Assembly (NCBI GenBank): GCA_963966185.1
Contig: CAWZYM010000400.1
Coordinates: 1 to 64,000, forward strand
DNA from: Rhabditoides inermis
Lineage: Eukaryota > Nematoda > Chromadorea > Rhabditida > Rhabditidae
Length of the DNA stretch: 64,000 nucleotides
Direction: 5' to 3'
Positions 1 to 11,332 of the stretch are shown here, in pieces (the stretch's first letter is position 1; each line of letters starts with the position of its first letter). The notes beneath the pieces were generated by a model. That model had not been told where the DNA came from. It ran no database searches and worked only from the letters and a program-made list of their open reading frames with translations. The translations under genes were made by a program, and so were the position numbers.

Positions 1-9
1 CTCTCTTTA

Positions 10-41
<32 letters not shown>

Positions 42-285
42 ACTCTCTCAATCACTCACTACTCACTACTCACTAGGCGGCCGAGCGGAGTCTGCAGAAT
101 GGTCAGTTCGACTCGCGGCCAGACTTTACAGTCGTGCAGGAGTTCTTCTCCGAACTGCGCAACATTTTTAAAGAAACTTATGATTGATAATTCATTCTTC
201 ACTGAGTATTCTTTCTTTTTTTCAGCTTCCCGTATATGCCCCGGACTGCTTTCACTTTTCGCTGTTCGGACACGCTCTAGCGGCA
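1..285 (+). repeat. Partial tandem copy of phospholipase B exons (period 529 bp)
   Basis: Bases 1-285 are nearly identical to 530-814. The copy carries the DFTVV exon (from 77) and the PDCFHFS exon (226-285), but the second breaks off at 285 into a CT tract before the splice donor that the full copy has at 817. The upstream CPC exon lies between the two copies, so the duplicated unit probably was CPC-DFTVV-PDCFHFS with breakpoints in microsatellite. It could be a real exon duplication, a dead copy or an assembly duplicate. Confidence 0.85.
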
Positions 286-340
286 TCTCTTTCTCTCTTT
301 CTCTCTCTTTCTCTCTTCTCTCTCTTTCTCTCTTTCTCTC

Positions 341-374
<34 letters not shown>

Positions 375-399
375 AGTCCACACCATTACACCATTACAG

Positions 400-538
400 T
401 GCTTTCGAGTGTCCGTGCCAGGAGCCCTACATCAACAAGAACCACAGCTTGTCCTCTATAGCCGACAAGTTTGTGGTGAGTGCACGCTCACTACTCACTC
501 ACTCACTTACTCCCTCCCCCTCCATCCCTCTCTCTTTA

Positions 539-570
<32 letters not shown>

Positions 571-1151
571 ACTCTCTCAATCACTCACTACTCACTACTC
601 ACTAGGCGGCCGAGCGGAGTCTGCAGAATGGTCAGTTCGACTCGCGGCCAGACTTTACAGTCGTGCAGGAGTTCTTCTCCGAACTGCGCAACATTTTTTA
701 AGAAACTTATGATTGATAATTCATTCTTCACTGAGTATTCTTTCTTTTTTTCAGCTTCCCGTATATGCCCCGGACTGCTTTCACTTTTCGCTGTTCGGAC
801 ACGCTCTAGCGGCAAAGTGGGGAGAGGGAGAGAGGAGAAGGGAGAAGGGAGAGAGAGAGAGAGATAGAGAGAGAGGGGGGGGGGGGGGGGGGTGGGTGGG
901 GGGGGGAGAGAGAGAGACGAAAAAATCAGAAAAAAATAGCTTTTAGGTGGTTGTGGGGCAACTACATGGAACCCATTGGAAGAAAGTGCAACATTCCTGA
1001 TTTTAGCTCCCGTAATTTCTCGACCATTGCATGCCCAGCTAGTGTGAGTCAAACTTTTTCTACTGATTGTCTCGACTAATTATCTTAAACTTCTTTTCAG
1101 GATTGTCCATTCATTCGCACTACGAAAAACAGTATAAACTGCGGGTATTGA
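400..1151 (+). CDS. Phospholipase B-like GDSL lipase, 3' part
   Basis: This is the 3' part of a phospholipase B/GDSL lipase; the 5' part lies left of the window. Exons: 400-475 (FECPCQEPYINKN), 606 to about 700 (RPDFTVVQEFF), 755-816 (APDCFHFSLFGHA, the family block with catalytic Asp and His), 947-1043 (LWGNYMEPIGRKC, then ACPAS) and 1101-1151 (DCPFIRTTKNS, stop TGA). The order CPC, DFTVV, PDCFHFS, LWxNxxEPxG, CPxxxT is that of nematode and mammalian PLB1-type enzymes, which release fatty acids from phospholipids outside or at the surface of cells. A polyadenylation signal AATAAA sits at 1225-1230. Oddity: the 606 exon has no clear GT donor and reads into a TAA after LRNIF, so either a non-canonical donor is used or this copy is damaged. 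Confidence 0.8.
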
Positions 1152-1847
1152 GCGCCAAGTCTTGTCTACAGCGCCTTGCCTTGAACATAAACCATGGTTA
1201 TTGCGAATTACAGTGTTTATTAACAATAAATTGATGACTATGAAATCTATACAATATTAAAAAATATTTCAAGTGGGATTTGGTAACTATTAACAAGGTG
1301 AAGGCAGTAATGCAAAATAAAAAAAAGTGACTAAAACATTTGAATACCACTGACGAGAAGTTGGGACAAAGTACACATCACATAACAATAACAGCGCTGC
1401 AAAAGCACCCGGATGAAAATATATGGCTTCAGAACTTGGTGGGGCAGGTAAGCATACGAAAAAGGCACTGAGATAAAACATTGCGAGCAGAGTTGAATAG
1501 ACTCAGTACATACACTTGTGTCGTGCTAGTCGCCTAGTAGTCAAATAAGTAAAAGAACCAGAGTAGTCGTCACACCAAACGCCTAGTCGACAAGTCGTCA
1601 AACCAGAAAAAAATTTGGGAATAGTCGTCATAACATACGCCTAGTCTAGTCTAGTCGACAAATCATCTACAGCCTGCGCCAGAGCGATAGTTTTCGATCT
1701 ACCTCGCTTGCAGTTCGAAATACAACCGTCTGCCTCTCTTGTTTTGCGCGCTGTTGCCGAGAGCTGACTCTCAGTCTTCCTCTGATCTATCCCACCGCGC
1801 GCAACTTATTGCGAGCACAGAACTATAGTTGACCTAGTCACAATCTC
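1152..1847. other. Convergent intergenic region with short direct repeats
   Basis: This lies between two convergent 3' ends. After the lipase polyadenylation signal it holds two imperfect direct repeats around 1563-1610 and 1620-1670, sharing TAGTCGTCA and CGCCTAGTC motifs, followed by a copy of a dispersed repeat (1724-1825). No coding signal seen. Confidence 0.6.
1724..1825 (+). repeat. Dispersed ~100-bp repeat, copy 1
   Basis: This block matches 43913-44016 over about 100 bp in the same orientation, including the shared cores CGAGAGCTGACTCTC and CTCTGATCTA and the end TTGCGAGCA, with a few substitutions and small gaps. Neither copy has a reading frame. Family unknown. Confidence 0.75.
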
Positions 1848-4801
1848 CTAGTCACAGTGGCCCTCTCCCAGTCGTCGCCGGCTATCCCGGATAGCGGCGA
1901 GTGCGCGCTGCTTGGCAGATTCCTGAGCAGTCTCCAATTCGTCCACGCCAATCTCACACTCGCCCGCCCACTCGGGGCGCACGTGCTGAAAACGGAAACC
2001 ATCACACAACGATTCTGGATAAACGATTAATTGATTGATCAACCCAGAGGGTGCCTTTAGGTGATAAGAGCGATTCAGACTCAATGCAACGCAAAGACGG
2101 TTTTTGGATCTTTTTTTTTGAATCCCCAAAACTACATCGGCGCACTGCGAATTATACGATTTTTTTCGGTAAAATGCATTGAAAATCAAACTACAAACTA
2201 CAAGCTACACTGATAACATCGCTACATACATAGTAATCAGCCAATCACGCACCGCCACGTCCTCCCACGCGTAGCGGTCCCACTCCATCATTCTGTCCAA
2301 GCACGAGGGAACAGGCAGACAGTCGTCGTTGTCGAGGAAGCGAGTCGCCCGCGCGGACACTGCACGCAGACGAGAATGCACCTAAAGAGTATTGATACTT
2401 GATTGCCCCTCATATTCAGCTAAACGATTCCTGATAAACACTTGAACTTGAATTATTCGCTTGCTTATTCACAACTCACATGTGCTCCATTGCTAGCATC
2501 ATAATCAAACAAACAAACAAACAAACAAACAAACAAACAAACAAACAAACACGACTCACGTGTGGCTGGTCGGGCACGAGTCGGGTGAGCGTGTCGACGC
2601 GGTCTCTCTGCCGCTGCAGCGTGTCGTAGCACTCCATAAACTCGTGCGCACGCGCCGCCGCCGCAGTCGCGATGAACTGCAAACATCAACCGGGACATCC
2701 TGGGCCACGGGTGTGGTCACATCTCCTACGGACGCATCATTCATCCATCCAGAAATTACGGTACAGGATATATTGGCAACAGAAGAGCTATTACAAAGCG
2801 CATAGAACTGTAGTATAGTAGAAAATTGTGAAATTATCAAATCTCCATTTCACCATTAACGCCCACGCTCACCTCGTCCACCTGCGCCACAATCTCGTCC
2901 GCCCACGCATCGTCCCCATCCGGAGACGCCTCCCTGTTGTCTATGTCGAAGCTGAACATAATCAACTACATTGTAAATCATCAATATTGTAGGCTATTAG
3001 ATAAGGTTTGTGATTTCAATGGACAATCTAGGACAATATTGGTTTGTGAATTCGGTCCAGTGGCTTTGTTATCAATTTCTTTTTTCACAAGTGATTGTAA
3101 ACAGAAGCAACTCTGCCACTCACTTCCGCAGCTTGTCGACGATGTCGTCGAACGACTTGGCATCTTCTAGTATGGGGTCTATCGGGAGACGGGCGACGGC
3201 GGCGCGCACTTCTTCCTCGTCCAGTGCATCCATCTCGCCGAGCACATGCCGCACCTCCCGAACCAGCAGCCACGCCGGCGAGCTCATGTCCCAGTCAACG
3301 TTCGTGCTCATCTACAAATCTCCATTTACTCATCTACATATACAAAACTCTACATCTTAGTTGAACATGAAAAGAACAACAACATTATAGCGAATAGTAT
3401 TTTTCTATTGTTGAGATATTCGACCCACCTTGTCCATGAGTCGGGCGATGTTCTCTGCGGGAGTGGTGCGGCTGGGCTCCGGAGCGGGCAGGAAGAAGAG
3501 AAGAGAGTGGAACACGTGCTCGGGCGCTCGCGTCGCAGCTGAGACACATCAACATTCGACTTTGACTACTTGTGAACCGTATTCTATACAATTTAGTTAC
3601 AATACCCTGTTGGAGTAAATTTTCAAAGAATAACACGCCAAAAACATAATCGAAGAGGATGACTCACCTTCAGGATCGACGAACCATGCCTTGAGGTTTC
3701 TCTCGTTGACGATCAAGTGGATGTACAGGCCGTTGTGATACACGAGATTCGGGTCGTGCGGCATGCGGTGACACTGAGAACAAACATTCGAAACTAATCA
3801 ATCGACAAACCACCAATCAATACCTACCGTATCGCAGATCCATCGTGTGTCGGCCGCGTTCCAGTAGTAGCTGTTTTCGGGCTCCGAAGGCGCGTACGAA
3901 GAGCAGCGAGACGGCGGCTGGGCTACCTAAAAAGAATATTGAAAATCTTACATTTCATATGCTTTCTCTCATATTGTATGTAAATGATCATTTATTAACA
4001 GGAAAATAGTATATCATTGATATACGAACCCCTCGTATCTCTCCCTCGTGCTCGATAAAGTGTAAGTGCGGTTGTTTCATCTCGCGGCGGCGTTGTCGCC
4101 GCGCCTCGTTCGCCTCCCGACTCTCCTGGTCGCGTTTCTCAAATGAAAGAATCATCACACATCCAAAGACCACAACGACAACCACTCACCATCTGTGCCT
4201 CGATATCCAGTTGATCCTCCGCCGACAGCACCCAAGCCTGCGGGGACGACAACTGAAAGGGCCTTTCTACCAAACTCACTATCACCTTTCTACAAATTAT
4301 CAAACTCAGATACGAGGATACTTTGCCAGCAAAAGTCTGGCCTCGACTCAAATGCACTTACATTCAAGTCAATCAGCTCGGCATCACATTCGAGGCTGCA
4401 CTCCGCCGTCTCCTCCTCCACCAACAACTCCAGACAGCTCATCTACAACCATATGATTATTGATTTATTGATTACTTTGAAATCAAACGCAAGCTCACCT
4501 GGTACGCGGGCATGTCCGAGACGTAGGCGGGCATATTGCGGAACGGGTGCGCCTGGAAAAGATTACGATCAATGACACATGGTTTCGCGTAATGCACAAC
4601 ATATAACGTGTGGTCAGTCTCTTCGAAACAGCCCCTTCAGAACGCCTTCGAAACAAGCGGTTTGATCGCGTTTCGAAGGCGTTTCGAAGTCAGTATCGAA
4701 GAGAGTTTCGAAGAGACTGACCGCTACTATATACACCGACAATGGCTGACCTTGTGAAAAGCGGTCGACGGCACGCACCAATCGTCGCCGCCGCCGGCCA
4801 T
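1848..4801 (-). CDS. Unknown conserved-looking multi-exon protein
   Basis: About 13 small exons can be joined on the minus strand. The start is taken as the ATG at 4799-4801, 9 bases behind the acceptor TAATTGCAG, consistent with spliced-leader addition. Successive exon pieces include MAGGGDDWCVPSTAFHK, AHPFRNMPAYVSDMPAYQ, an Arg/Glu-rich helix with EKRDQESREANEARRQRR (about 4030-4145), SYYWNAADTRWICD, HNGLYIHLIVNERNLKAWF, VFHSLLFFLPAPEPSR, an acidic stretch near 3120-3300, and the last exon (WAGECEIGVDELETAQ, ending GEGHCD). Exon frames are open and flanked by good GT/AG sites. There is no signal peptide or membrane segment, and I do not recognise the family. Charged helical segments suggest an intracellular protein. 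The intron behind the first exon carries an inverted-repeat element at 4606-4728. Confidence 0.7.
2009..2040 (+). repeat. GATTCCGGATAAA/(TTGA)n dispersed repeat, copy
   Basis: Copy of the short dispersed element seen about ten times in this window: core CGATTCTGGATAAACGATT followed by a TTGATTGAT tail. It lies in an intron of the unknown gene. Another degenerate copy is at 2411-2454. Confidence 0.6.
2505..2549. repeat. (CAAA)n tetranucleotide repeat
   Basis: About eleven tandem CAAA/AAAC units directly behind the splice donor of an exon of the minus-strand gene. Confidence 0.9.
4606..4728. mobile_element. MITE-like element, copy 1 (TIR GGTCAGTCTCTTCGAAAC)
   Basis: Left end ACGTGTGGTCAGTCTCTTCG and right end, read in reverse complement, AGTAGCGGTCAGTCTCTTCG form about 24-bp terminal inverted repeats. 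Inside are several TTCGAA palindromes. The flanks on both sides read ATATA, a candidate target duplication of 3-5 bp. It has no coding capacity, so a non-autonomous DNA transposon is likely. It sits in the first intron of the minus-strand gene and is about 84% identical to the copy at 37749-37871 by eye. Confidence 0.8.
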
Positions 4802-5815
4802 CCGCCCCCCACCAATCTGCAATTAGTGGATATTGATAACAATGCGAATGATAACAACACGTCGCGACAACAGTTCACCACATACAACACGAAATTGGGT
4901 GCATCGCAAGATGTGAACGAGTGGATATTACACAGGCGTGAAATGTTCTACGAAATGAGACAAAGAAAACGGGAACCAACTGTTCGATGCGATCGAAACG
5001 GAGAAAAAAGCGATAAGAACGTGCGTGAAAGTGGCACAGATGTACGAAGGCCAATTCGAGTGCGAGATCACGGGGATTGCGCGGGACACTGCAATTGCGC
5101 ATGCATGGTTGGATAGGAGTGCGGCGAGAGACACCTGTTGCTAGAAACACGCGGATTATAGTGCACACTACGGTAGTCTATTGCGACAGATAGTCTCCGC
5201 AATTTGCAATCTAATGAATACGCTATACCTGTTAGTAAAACAAAACTATGAAAGAAAGAAGACGTTGGACATGACAAAAGAGATTTTTTACAGACAAAAA
5301 CAAAAACACAGACAACCGAGTAAAAAATATTTGTGTTTGCTGAAACTCCTTTCCAATTTTCCAGGAGCTTGCGCACTAATGGTTTTAATTGAGTTCGAAT
5401 TCATGACACTACGAACATGAAATAAATTCCATGACTATGTGAATTCCATTTCTTTTCGTCACGGAGGCCGGTCGGGTGCATTTCTCGCACAGAAATGGAG
5501 AGGAGTTTAGCTGCTCTTCCGATGGGGTTTTGTACTGAGTAGAATGTCACTACACTACTTTTCAGGGGGTGACCTATAGCCTATAGGGTTTATATAATTC
5601 AATATTCGAAAAGTGTCCAAGTATTATTTTTTATATCAGAAAGATACCGAATACCGTGTCACATATCGTTCCACAGTCAGAAATATACCGTATCCTGGTG
5701 AAAAATAACAGCGAGTACACCCGCTATCGATTTTTTTTTCTTTCTAGAGTACAGAGTGTCGACGTTCACAAATGCATTGAATACTTTATGACAAGTTGTA
5801 CGCTAGACGTCGCTT
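4802..5815. other. Intergenic region, nothing recognised
   Basis: AT-rich 1-kb region between the start of one minus-strand gene and the 3' end of the next. I see no convincing exon, RNA gene or repeat in it. It should contain the promoter of the 1848-4801 gene. Confidence 0.5.
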
Positions 5816-6144
5816 TCAGTAGACGCAGAGTCCGGTGGCGGTTTCGCACGTCGTGCCAGCCGGACACGCGGAACACGCAGGCCCCGGCGTGTAGATGTCG
5901 CGATTCATGTAGTTGCCGCTGCAAGAACGCGATAGCAGCGAAATGAGGGGGCAGGAGCCATATGATAAATGTGTGTCATTACGGTTCTGTAAATGAATGG
6001 TTTGATTAGCTAAGCAACCCTCCCTCCACTCACTGCTCCTTGTACTTGCACATGACGAACGTTCGGGTCGACTGGCAGCGGTTGACCGCGCAGCCCACCC
6101 GGTACGACTTGGACCACGCCATCTGCAACAGATAGCTGCCAATT

Positions 6145-6189
<45 letters not shown>

Positions 6190-8328
6190 TCACCTGTGTC
6201 GCGTGGCCGAGTCCCAAGTCGAACACGGTCCTGTCCATCACGGCCGTGCCGTTGGTGTAGGGGTAGGGGTAGGCGCGCCACTCGTCCCACCACAGATGCG
6301 GCGCTTGCCTACAAACACACACTGTGACTCGTAGTTGAATCGAGTTTGGCTAGTCTAGCCTCTCGTCGCCTGTTCATGATCCATTGGTGACCTTGCTATG
6401 TGATAGTCTTGCCCTACAGATTCGGCTCACGTGGGGAAGATCTGCTCGGAGAGGGGCGTGGCGGCGTCGCCGTAGCCGTAGTAGTTGTTCTCGCCGTAGG
6501 TGCGGTTCCAGTCGTGCGTCATATTGCACGTGTTCACCCACGCCTGCGCCGCGGCGGCGATCGTGCAGTCCCACGTCTAGAACAGCTCTGCTCTCCAATA
6601 CTCCAAAGCCCTTTTCCTTAGTGATAAACGAACTGTTCACGTGATCATAGCATCATAGACGTTTGATCCTTATACCAATATATATATATATATATACAAA
6701 AATACTATGATGTTTTCAAGGAGTGCGCCGCTCACCATCTTGATCATGTCGGCGGCGGGCGGCATCGTGTAGTTGCCGGACGTGAGCTGTCCGAGCGCCG
6801 CCATCGAGCGAAGCTCGTTGTGCCTCTGCAGAGCGAAACGCCATTTCGACTTACCACATCAGTGCACACAGAGAGACTGAGAAACTCTACCCTACTACAG
6901 ATACTGAACCGTTTGTGCTCATCTCCCTTCTTGCTATCCGTGAATCTATCTATCCATGGGCCCTTGACCATACATTGACGATCGTCTCCATCTGTGAGGG
7001 GGTGAACTGCGAGCAGGTGTGCGCGTCGGTGGTGGGCACGGGCGTGGTGGTGGTGGTAGTGGTGGTGATGGGGCGGGTCTCGTTCGACTTGACGCACAGC
7101 CCCGTCGTCGCGTCGCACGTCGTGTAGTCGGCACACCACGAGCACGTCTCACCCGCCATGTACACGTGTCTGTTGAGCACGTTTCCCCTTGAAATACAAA
7201 CATTAGATGATTAGATCGGTGATAGTCTACATTTCGTGGTACAGACAGGTCATGTAGGTTTTGTAGCCGGTGGGGCACTGCACGACTCCGCACCCGATCC
7301 TCGACGTCGTCGCCCAGATCATCGGAAAACGGTGCGAGATGTTCGGGCGCTCACGTAACACATACATGTGTCGACGCTTGAATTCCCGTGTTGAAGACGT
7401 TGTAGTCGAACTTGGTGGTGCCGTCGGTGTAGTGGAATCCTCGGTTCAGCAGCAGAGACGACCACTGCGCGACGGACGCACTATAGAAAGTTTTTGCGGG
7501 TTGGAAGCGAGACTTTCACACGCACGTCGCAAACGTGTTCTGGTCGAGCGCCACGGCCGAGTTGCTGTAGTAGACGTTCGCGCCATACGACAAGTTCCTG
7601 GGCGAAGACGTGTTGCAGAGATCGAGCCAGGCCTGCGCGCGAGACGCCATGTCACAGTCCCACACCTACATGAGTCGCATCATGAAACGATCAGCGAGTC
7701 CACCCACCAGCTCCCGCATGTCCATCGCAGGCGGCATCGTGTAGTTCTGGGCCACGTACACGCCGCGAGCGATCTGCGAGCGGAACTCGTTGTGCGCCTA
7801 AAGAAGCGGCCAGTGCGGATTCATATCCTCAAAACGAATATTCTATTTGAAGAGTCATAATAGTTGTTTTGAGGAAAACTAATCCATTCTGCCCCCCTTG
7901 TGGAATGGGGTTGTTGATGAGTGACGCACGTTGAGGATGTGGGTGGCCTGCGCGTTGTTGATCTGCGAGCATGTCGACGACGACTCGGTGGTGGTGGGCA
8001 CGGGAGTTGTGGTAGTCGTAGATGTAGTCGTAGGTTGCGTAGTGGTTGTGGGTAGTGTCGGGGTGGTTGTAGTTGTCGTTGGCTCCGACGTGGTCGTAGG
8101 CGCTTCCGTTGTGGTTGATACTGGGGTAGTGGTAGTTGTTGTTGTTTCTTGTGTTGTCGTGGTTGGCGGTTCTGTCACGATATCCGTAGTAGATAGGACT
8201 TCTTCGTATGTTGGGGTGAAGGCATCTGGGTGAGCGGAGACGAGCGGGTCGTCGACGATCTCTTCAACCAGCTCGCATGCTCTGAGCGGTGACGCTGCTG
8301 CGAGGAGTACCACCAAAGCGAGCCACAT
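5816..8328 (-). CDS. Secreted double CAP-domain (SCP/TAPS) protein
   Basis: The protein begins with a signal peptide (WLALVVLLAAASPLRA), followed by an acidic segment and a long Thr-rich, mucin-like stretch (about residues 45-135), then two CAP domains. Domain 1 (about 7250-8000) shows HNEFRSQIARG, WDCDMASRAQAW and SRIGCGVVQC. It is followed by a Cys-rich motif CSWCADYTTCDATTGLCV, a second short Thr-rich linker, and domain 2 (about 5900-6840) with WDCTIAAAAQAW, TYGENNYYG and the CAP signature GHATQMAWSKSYRVGC. The end is CSACPAGTTCETATGLCV-Y with stop TGA at 5816. The family is the nematode venom-allergen-like/ASP group: secreted proteins of varied, mostly unproven function. The 8328 Met is preferred because the signal peptide starts there; an upstream in-frame Met at 8397 is possible. 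The gene is divergent from another CAP gene at 8811. Confidence 0.9.
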
Positions 8329-8810
8329 TCCGATGTGAAACTGATTCTCGGCCGCCCTTTTTATGCGCACAATCTGCGTGCGATCGATCTTGAACACTGA
8401 TGATCTGATGGACTTTTATAAATAAGTTCCACACAACACAATGCAAGTCGGACAACGTTCATACAATTTCTGTGAGTATTGTTATCACCGATGTTTGGTG
8501 TCAGAACACTCCAATGACAATGTGTGTGCATGCAATTTCGTATCCGCTCGTTGTGAGCATTGTTAACATCGACTTTTGATTGCGGATCACAGCAGAAACT
8601 GATTTTTCGATTTCAGATCACACCAGAAGCTGATCGGAAATTTACTTTTTGCAGGAGTACAATAGGTTCTCGTGGCGTGATCAAAATTGGTGTCCGGAAG
8701 TGACTTTGATGTAGGCGTCCCCCCGCACATTTGTTGGGCTAGCTGATCAAAAATCAGAAGTCAGCATAAAATGATGCCTCCCCCTTTCAGTGCCATCATT
8801 AGGATTCTCG
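8329..8810. promoter_or_regulatory. Shared divergent promoter region of two CAP genes
   Basis: This 482-bp segment separates the start codons of two divergent CAP genes. It holds a TATA-like TTTATAAA on the minus side (about 8413-8420) and two sets of direct repeats: TGTGAGTATTGTTATCACCG at 8471 with a similar copy at 8552, and GATCACAGCAGAAACTGAT at 8585 with a copy at 8616 (2 mismatches). Several further TGATC sites follow. On the plus side CCCCTTTCAG just before the start could be a trans-splice acceptor. Regulation is inferred, not shown. Confidence 0.55.
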
Positions 8811-10555
8811 ATGAGTCTTCTCGTAGCATCACTCCTACCAGTTCTCGTGTCAGCCACATGGTCTGTGTTCACGGAGCAACAGGCCGATGCCATCGTCCAG
8901 GTGCTTGTACAACTTTCGCTTAAAGTCGCAACCGACTTCGAAAAGTCGTCGAAACACTACCGAACAATGTGTTTCGAAGGCGCCGTGAAGAACCTGTTTC
9001 GAAGAGATTGACGACACCTTCAATATCATTTGTTCGTCAGGCTCACAACGACTTCCGCTCGCAGCTCGCGCTCGGTCAGCTGGGGATGCCGCCAGCCACG
9101 AACATGCTCCAGATGGTAGGCGCAGAGCTGGGATGGTGTTCACAGTTCTTTCCCTGTAGCACTGGGACTGTCATCTGGCGGAGGCTGCGCAGCAGTGGGC
9201 GAATCGCTGCGATATGAGCCATGACACCGACGCCAGCTACGGCGAGAACAAGTACGGCGCGTCCGTGAACGAGAGTTGCCTCCCCGACTGGCCCACGTGA
9301 GTCGTGCGGACCCCCCGCACGAATCCTCTACTATGCTATTCAGACGCGCCGCCAACAAGTGGTCTTCGGAGATCAGCGTGAGTGGCTGGCCGGCGGAGAG
9401 CAATACGACGTTCACCTCAAACGTGCTCGACAAGAGCCACGCCACGCAGATGGCGTGGGCACTGTCTGACCGGGTGGGATGCGGCATGGCGCAGTGCGCC
9501 GGCTCTATCGCCACGTTCGTTGTGTGCAAGTATTCCATCAGGTGAGTAGTCTTTCTCAAGCGGCCTAGATCAACCTGTGTTCAGGGGCAACACCCTTGGA
9601 AAGGATGTCTATGAAGTTCGGTCGACGTGTAGCAACTGTCCTGTTGGAACAGTGTGCGAGAGTGCGAGTGGTTTATGCGTGGATCCCACGTTGCCTACGA
9701 CCACCTCCACAGCTAGCACTACAGTCCAGACTACGACTACGCCTGTAACGACGACAACTACTGCTGTAACCACCACAACAACGCCAACAACAACAACCAC
9801 AAAAGCGACGACAACTACGAAACCGGGGCCAACGACCCCGCAGCCGGTACGAAGACGACACTTTTCATCTCCAGTTTCGTTTTCAGTTCAATGAGGCGTG
9901 GATTAACGCTCATCCTGGCTGGAAGAAGCAAGTGTACCGAGGCATGATCAATGCTAACAAGCACTTCTACACTGAGTACCCGAACGAGTTCGAAAGCACG
10001 GTGACCAAGAAGGAAGGTGAGGGTAATTTTTTTTAGTGCTAACAAAAGTAACTTTTCCCTCAGACCTTCTAGAAAACCACTGGTGAAATGTGAAAGTATG
10101 CATTAACGGCAGGCTGAAGCTCGGTTACTCTCAGGCAACATTGGCTTCCTGCTCTCGGCTGCGGGACGCACGGCTTGTCTCAATGCCGGAGTGCCCCCGA
10201 CCCACATCGTCGAGCTGCACGTCTACGACTGTGGTGAGTGCTGTGAGCATAGTCAGTCGTCGACATGTACCCAGCCGGCTTCCGTCGCTTGTCCAAGATC
10301 AACGTGCCGGGCTGCACGTACCTGCGTCTCGCCGGTTGGTGCTTCGTCGGACCGAAACCGCATCTCGGCGTCAGCTACGCAATCAACTACTTCCAAGGAA
10401 ACGCCGGAACCGCTGTGGCAGGTGCCGACGAAGGAGAGACAATCGATTGCAACTGAATTTTAGGAGACAACTTCTACACGATTTCGGAGACGGAGGGCAG
10501 AGACTGGGTGCACTACAAGCACTTATCGCTAGTGTGCTTTGTGTTCGGACAGTGA
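8811..10555 (+). CDS. Secreted CAP protein with Thr-rich linker and C-terminal domain
   Basis: The start ATG at 8811 opens a signal peptide (MSLLVASLLPVLVSATW). One CAP domain follows: AHNDFRSQLALGQLGMP, HWDCHLAEAAQQW, SYGENKYG and the signature SHATQMAWALSDRVGCG. Next come the Cys motif CSNCPVGTVCESASGLCV, shared with the neighbouring gene, and a Thr-rich linker (about 9685-9845). The tail is AWINAHPGWKKQVYRGM. After that, two ends are possible: a short form ending ENHW (stop about 10086), or a splice from 10017 to the acceptor before 10138, phase-compatible, adding an unrecognised domain (GNIGFLLSAAGRTACLNAG, CTYLRLAGWCF, WVHYKHLSLVCFVF, stop 10553-10555). The distal part could instead be a separate gene. 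Intron 1 contains a degenerate MITE. Confidence 0.8.
8922..9018. mobile_element. MITE-like element, copy 2 (degenerate)
   Basis: In intron 1 of the CAP gene. The right end CTGTTTCGAAGAGATTGACG matches the GTTTCGAAGAGACTGACC terminus of the family, and the left end (GTCGCAACCGACTTCGAAA) is a decayed form of it. Internal TTCGAAGGCG-type motifs are kept. Confidence 0.65.
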
Positions 10556-11010
10556 GCCTACAAACGACCATTGATATAAAGAAATGCGAAACGCAAGCAT
10601 AAACTTTTTGAGCAAATGATTGGTATATGAATTGTGCTTATGCTTACTAACAAAAAAAGGACTTCGGGGAAACGTGCCGGTCGGTCCTCATTATGGCTGG
10701 GATAATTTCACTATTTTCTACAGTATATCACCATGGTAGCGCCTGAAAAGCGCGCAAAAGCAGTGTGAGTGAGGAAGAGTGTACGACCCGAAACCCGACT
10801 TACGTTTAGCACAGAAACATTTTTAACATTTTTAATATATTCCAGCATTCCAACCAATAAACACCTTTATTATTAGAGTATATTATCACAAATGCGGGTA
10901 CGTGGAAACAAAAAAAAACGTAATGCACTGAAAGACAACATTTGGAATGGAATGACGGGAGCAGAACTGTGTACAAACATGGTTGGTAGGAATTTTACGA
11001 ACAGGGGACT
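10556..11010. other. Convergent intergenic region
   Basis: AT-rich spacer between the CAP gene and the 3' end of the MAM-like gene. CCAATAAACACC near 10854 offers a polyadenylation signal. No gene seen. Confidence 0.5.
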
Positions 11011-11289
11011 CTAGCATATGAAGTGCTCACCGCGCGGGTCTCGCGACAGTCGGATCGGCAGAAAGCCCACCTCGCCCTTGTTCTCGCCCTCGTTCGATGC
11101 TATCACTCGCAGCTGAATTGCATTGGGTCTCTTTTTGTCATATTCAGATATAACGATTCCGGATAAATGATTGATTGATAAACGATTGATTGATTGATTG
11201 ATTGATGGTTGCACTGCATACCTCGTAGTTTCCGGGTGGCAGCTTCGCGCAGCGCACCTGCCACTTCTTGTTCTCCTGAAAATGAAAAT

Positions 11290-11332
<43 letters not shown>

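Noticed and set aside
184..867. Long open frames through CT/GA tracts giving SLSLSL or RERERE proteins (also at 16142, 39175, 41216, 52394 and others)
   Set aside because: Dinucleotide repeats lack stops in several frames on both strands. These are composition artefacts, not genes.
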